Source of the DNA: JBBTWG01 sp038062935
GTDB taxonomy: Bacteria > Patescibacteriota > Gracilibacteria > UBA1369 > UBA12463
Length of the DNA: 6,303 nt
NCBI GenBank assembly: GCA_038062935.1
Contig: JBBTWG010000058.1
Span: 1-6,303 of the forward strand
Direction: 5' to 3'
Below, in pieces: positions 5,053-6,303 of the stretch; within the stretch, counting starts at the first letter, position 1; each line of letters begins with the position of its first letter. A program made the position numbers and the translations under genes. The notes under the pieces were generated by a model. The model ran no database searches and was not told the DNA's origin. It saw only the letters and a list, made by a program, of their open reading frames with translations.

Positions 5053-6303
5053 ATGTTGTGCGATCAAACACGTATTCGTTTCATTGCAGGAAAGGGCGGA
5101 AACGGAATGGCTCACTTCCTAAAAGCAAAGTTCGTTCCGAAAGGCGGTCCCGATGGGGGAGACGGCGGAAGAGGAGGAAATCTTATTCTCAAAGCAGATG
5201 AAAATTGCCGAACGCTCATCGATCTCCACCGGAAAAGAAACATCAAGGCGCAGGACGGAGAAAACGGAGGAACAGAACAAAAAACGGGGAAAACAGGGGA
5301 AGACCTCATCGTCATCGTCCCTGCAGGAACCATGATTTACAGCCCAGACAAAAAAGAACTCATTGCCGATCTCACACAGCACGGACAAGAGTTTCAGATC
5401 ACCAAAGGAGGGAAAGGCGGCTACGGAAACACACACTTCAAAAGTTCGAGATATCAAGTTCCTCAATTCTCAGAACTCGGAGAACCCGGAGAAGAAAAAG
5501 AAGTCCTGCTCGAACTCCGCATGATTGCTGACGTTGGGGTCATAGGGCTTCCATCAGCAGGGAAGTCATCATTTTTGAATTACGTCACGAGAGCCCAGGC
5601 AAAAGTCGCAGCATACCCATTCACGACACTCATTCCCAATCTCGGAGTCGCCGATCTCACCAAAATTCTCAAAGAACCAGGAGCATCATTCATCATGGCA
5701 GATATTCCTGGACTCATCGAAGGCGCCAGTGAGGGGAAAGGCCTCGGTCACGAATTCCTCCGACATATTACGAGAACAAAAATACTCATTCATCTCATCG
5801 ATATCGAAGATGAAGATCCAGAAAAAGCAAAAGAGATCATCGACAACGAACTCGCGCAATTCGATAAAAAATTAAAACGAAAAAAACAGATCGTCGCGTT
5901 CAACAAAGTCGATCTCTTCGACGAAGAAAAGAAAAAAGAACTCAAGAAAAAGTGGAAGAAAATGTTCTTCATTTCCGCAGCGACAGGCGAAGGAGTTGAG
6001 GAATTGCTCAAAGAAACATACAAAGTCCTCAAACAAGAAGAAGGAAAAATGACAAAAAAAGCAAAAAAAGAAGAAAGTGAAAAAGGCGAAGAACACAAAA
6101 CTTTCAGACCATACGAAGATTCTCCGCGCGCATTTCAGATCAAAAAACTCAAGAAAATAGGGAAAATAAGACAATACCTCGTCACCGGAAGACGTATAGA
6201 ACAGGTCTCCATCATGGCAAATATCGCACAGCCGGATGGACTCATGCACCTGCGCCATCTCGTCAAAAAACTCGGAATTCAACGAGCACTTCTCCGCGAA
6301 GGC
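5053..6303 (+). CDS. obg: Obg (CgtA) ribosome-assembly GTPase, 3' partial
   Basis: Obg is an essential GTPase that binds the large ribosomal subunit during its assembly and responds to ppGpp. The frame runs open off the right edge, with 417 codons visible. The N-terminal glycine-rich Obg fold (about 1-156) contains AGKGGNG and VPKGGPDGGDGGRGG. The GTPase domain follows: G1 GLPSAGKS (165-172), G2 around YPFTTLIPNLG, G3 DIPG (217-220) followed by LIEGASEGKGLGHEFLRHI, G4 NKVD (284-287) and G5 ISAAT (307-311). A Lys/Glu-rich linker (about 325-358) leads into an OCT domain (about 360 onward, with YLVTGRRIEQ and LGIQRALLREG), cut before its usual GD-V-I ending. The ATG at 5053 is the first in-frame ATG upstream of the conserved fold and leaves only a few residues before it, as usual in this family. 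Just upstream is a -10 box rather than a Shine-Dalgarno site. The usual FRREK stretch reads FLKAKF, a mild divergence. Confidence 0.97.
   Translation, partial: MLCDQTRIRFIAGKGGNGMAHFLKAKFVPKGGPDGGDGGRGGNLILKADENCRTLIDLHRKRNIKAQDGENGGTEQKTGKTGEDLIVIVPAGTMIYSPDKKELIADLTQHGQEFQITKGGKGGYGNTHFKSSRYQVPQFSELGEPGEEKEVLLELRMIADVGVIGLPSAGKSSFLNYVTRAQAKVAAYPFTTLIPNLGVADLTKILKEPGASFIMADIPGLIEGASEGKGLGHEFLRHITRTKILIHLIDIEDEDPEKAKEIIDNELAQFDKKLKRKKQIVAFNKVDLFDEEKKKELKKKWKKMFFISAATGEGVEELLKETYKVLKQEEGKMTKKAKKEESEKGEEHKTFRPYEDSPRAFQIKKLKKIGKIRQYLVTGRRIEQVSIMANIAQPDGLMHLRHLVKKLGIQRALLREG

Noticed and set aside
4764..5071. Two minus-strand open frames covering the tRNA-Leu region, including one reading VVEWQTRTTQNRVPQGMRV
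   Set aside because: This is the well-known spurious translation of a tRNA gene; the tRNA fold is complete and explains the sequence.
5790..6282. Minus-strand open frames opposite obg, rich in Phe and Ser
   Set aside because: They mirror the Lys/Glu-rich coding strand of obg, whose GTPase motifs prove the plus-strand frame.
1..6303. CRISPR array, transposon, phage attachment site or defence system
   Set aside because: No spaced direct repeats, transposase, integrase, terminal inverted repeats or effector domains were visible on either strand.

Overview
The window looks like a chromosomal fragment from a bacterium of roughly 40% GC, most likely a member of the Patescibacteria (candidate phyla radiation). 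This placement rests on small dense genes, Lys/Glu-rich A-rich coding strands, a divergent Obg, and start codons without Shine-Dalgarno motifs. It is an inference from style, not from a marker-gene tree. UGA is never read in frame in about 1,900 codons and the three complete genes end in TAA or TAG, so there is no sign of the UGA-to-glycine recoding found in Gracilibacteria and Absconditabacteria.

Layout. Bases 1-1733 (+) hold the C-terminal three quarters or so of excinuclease subunit UvrC, whose N-terminal GIY-YIG nuclease domain lies upstream of the window. Its RNase H-like endonuclease domain is split by an inserted domain of about 160 residues that looks like a GNAT acetyltransferase. 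A near-consensus promoter (1744-1772) then drives an unrecognised cytoplasmic protein of 365 residues with a HExxH zinc-protease motif (1807-2904, +). Its last 20 bases overlap the end of a convergent gene on the minus strand.

The minus-strand block reads, in transcription order, tRNA-Leu(CAA) (4975-4892), a type II NADH:quinone oxidoreductase (4873-3617) and a membrane-anchored YceI-family lipid-binding protein (3571-2885). The last two probably work together on a quinone pool. NDH-2 moves electrons from NADH to quinone at the inner face of the membrane, and YceI-family proteins are lipocalin-like carriers of polyprenyl lipids outside it. Bases 5053-6303 (+) hold most of the essential ribosome-assembly GTPase Obg, which runs off the right edge within its C-terminal OCT domain.

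Regulation. The 77 bases between the tRNA and obg hold two diverging TATACT -10 boxes. The obg box lies 6 bases from the ATG, the ndh TATAAT box lies 8 bases from its ATG, and a weaker yceI box also lies 8 bases away, so leaderless mRNAs are likely. None of the four visible start codons has a Shine-Dalgarno sequence. No mobile element, CRISPR array or defence system is visible. The most unusual items are the GNAT-like insertion in UvrC, the unknown metallopeptidase-like protein, and the leaderless start architecture.
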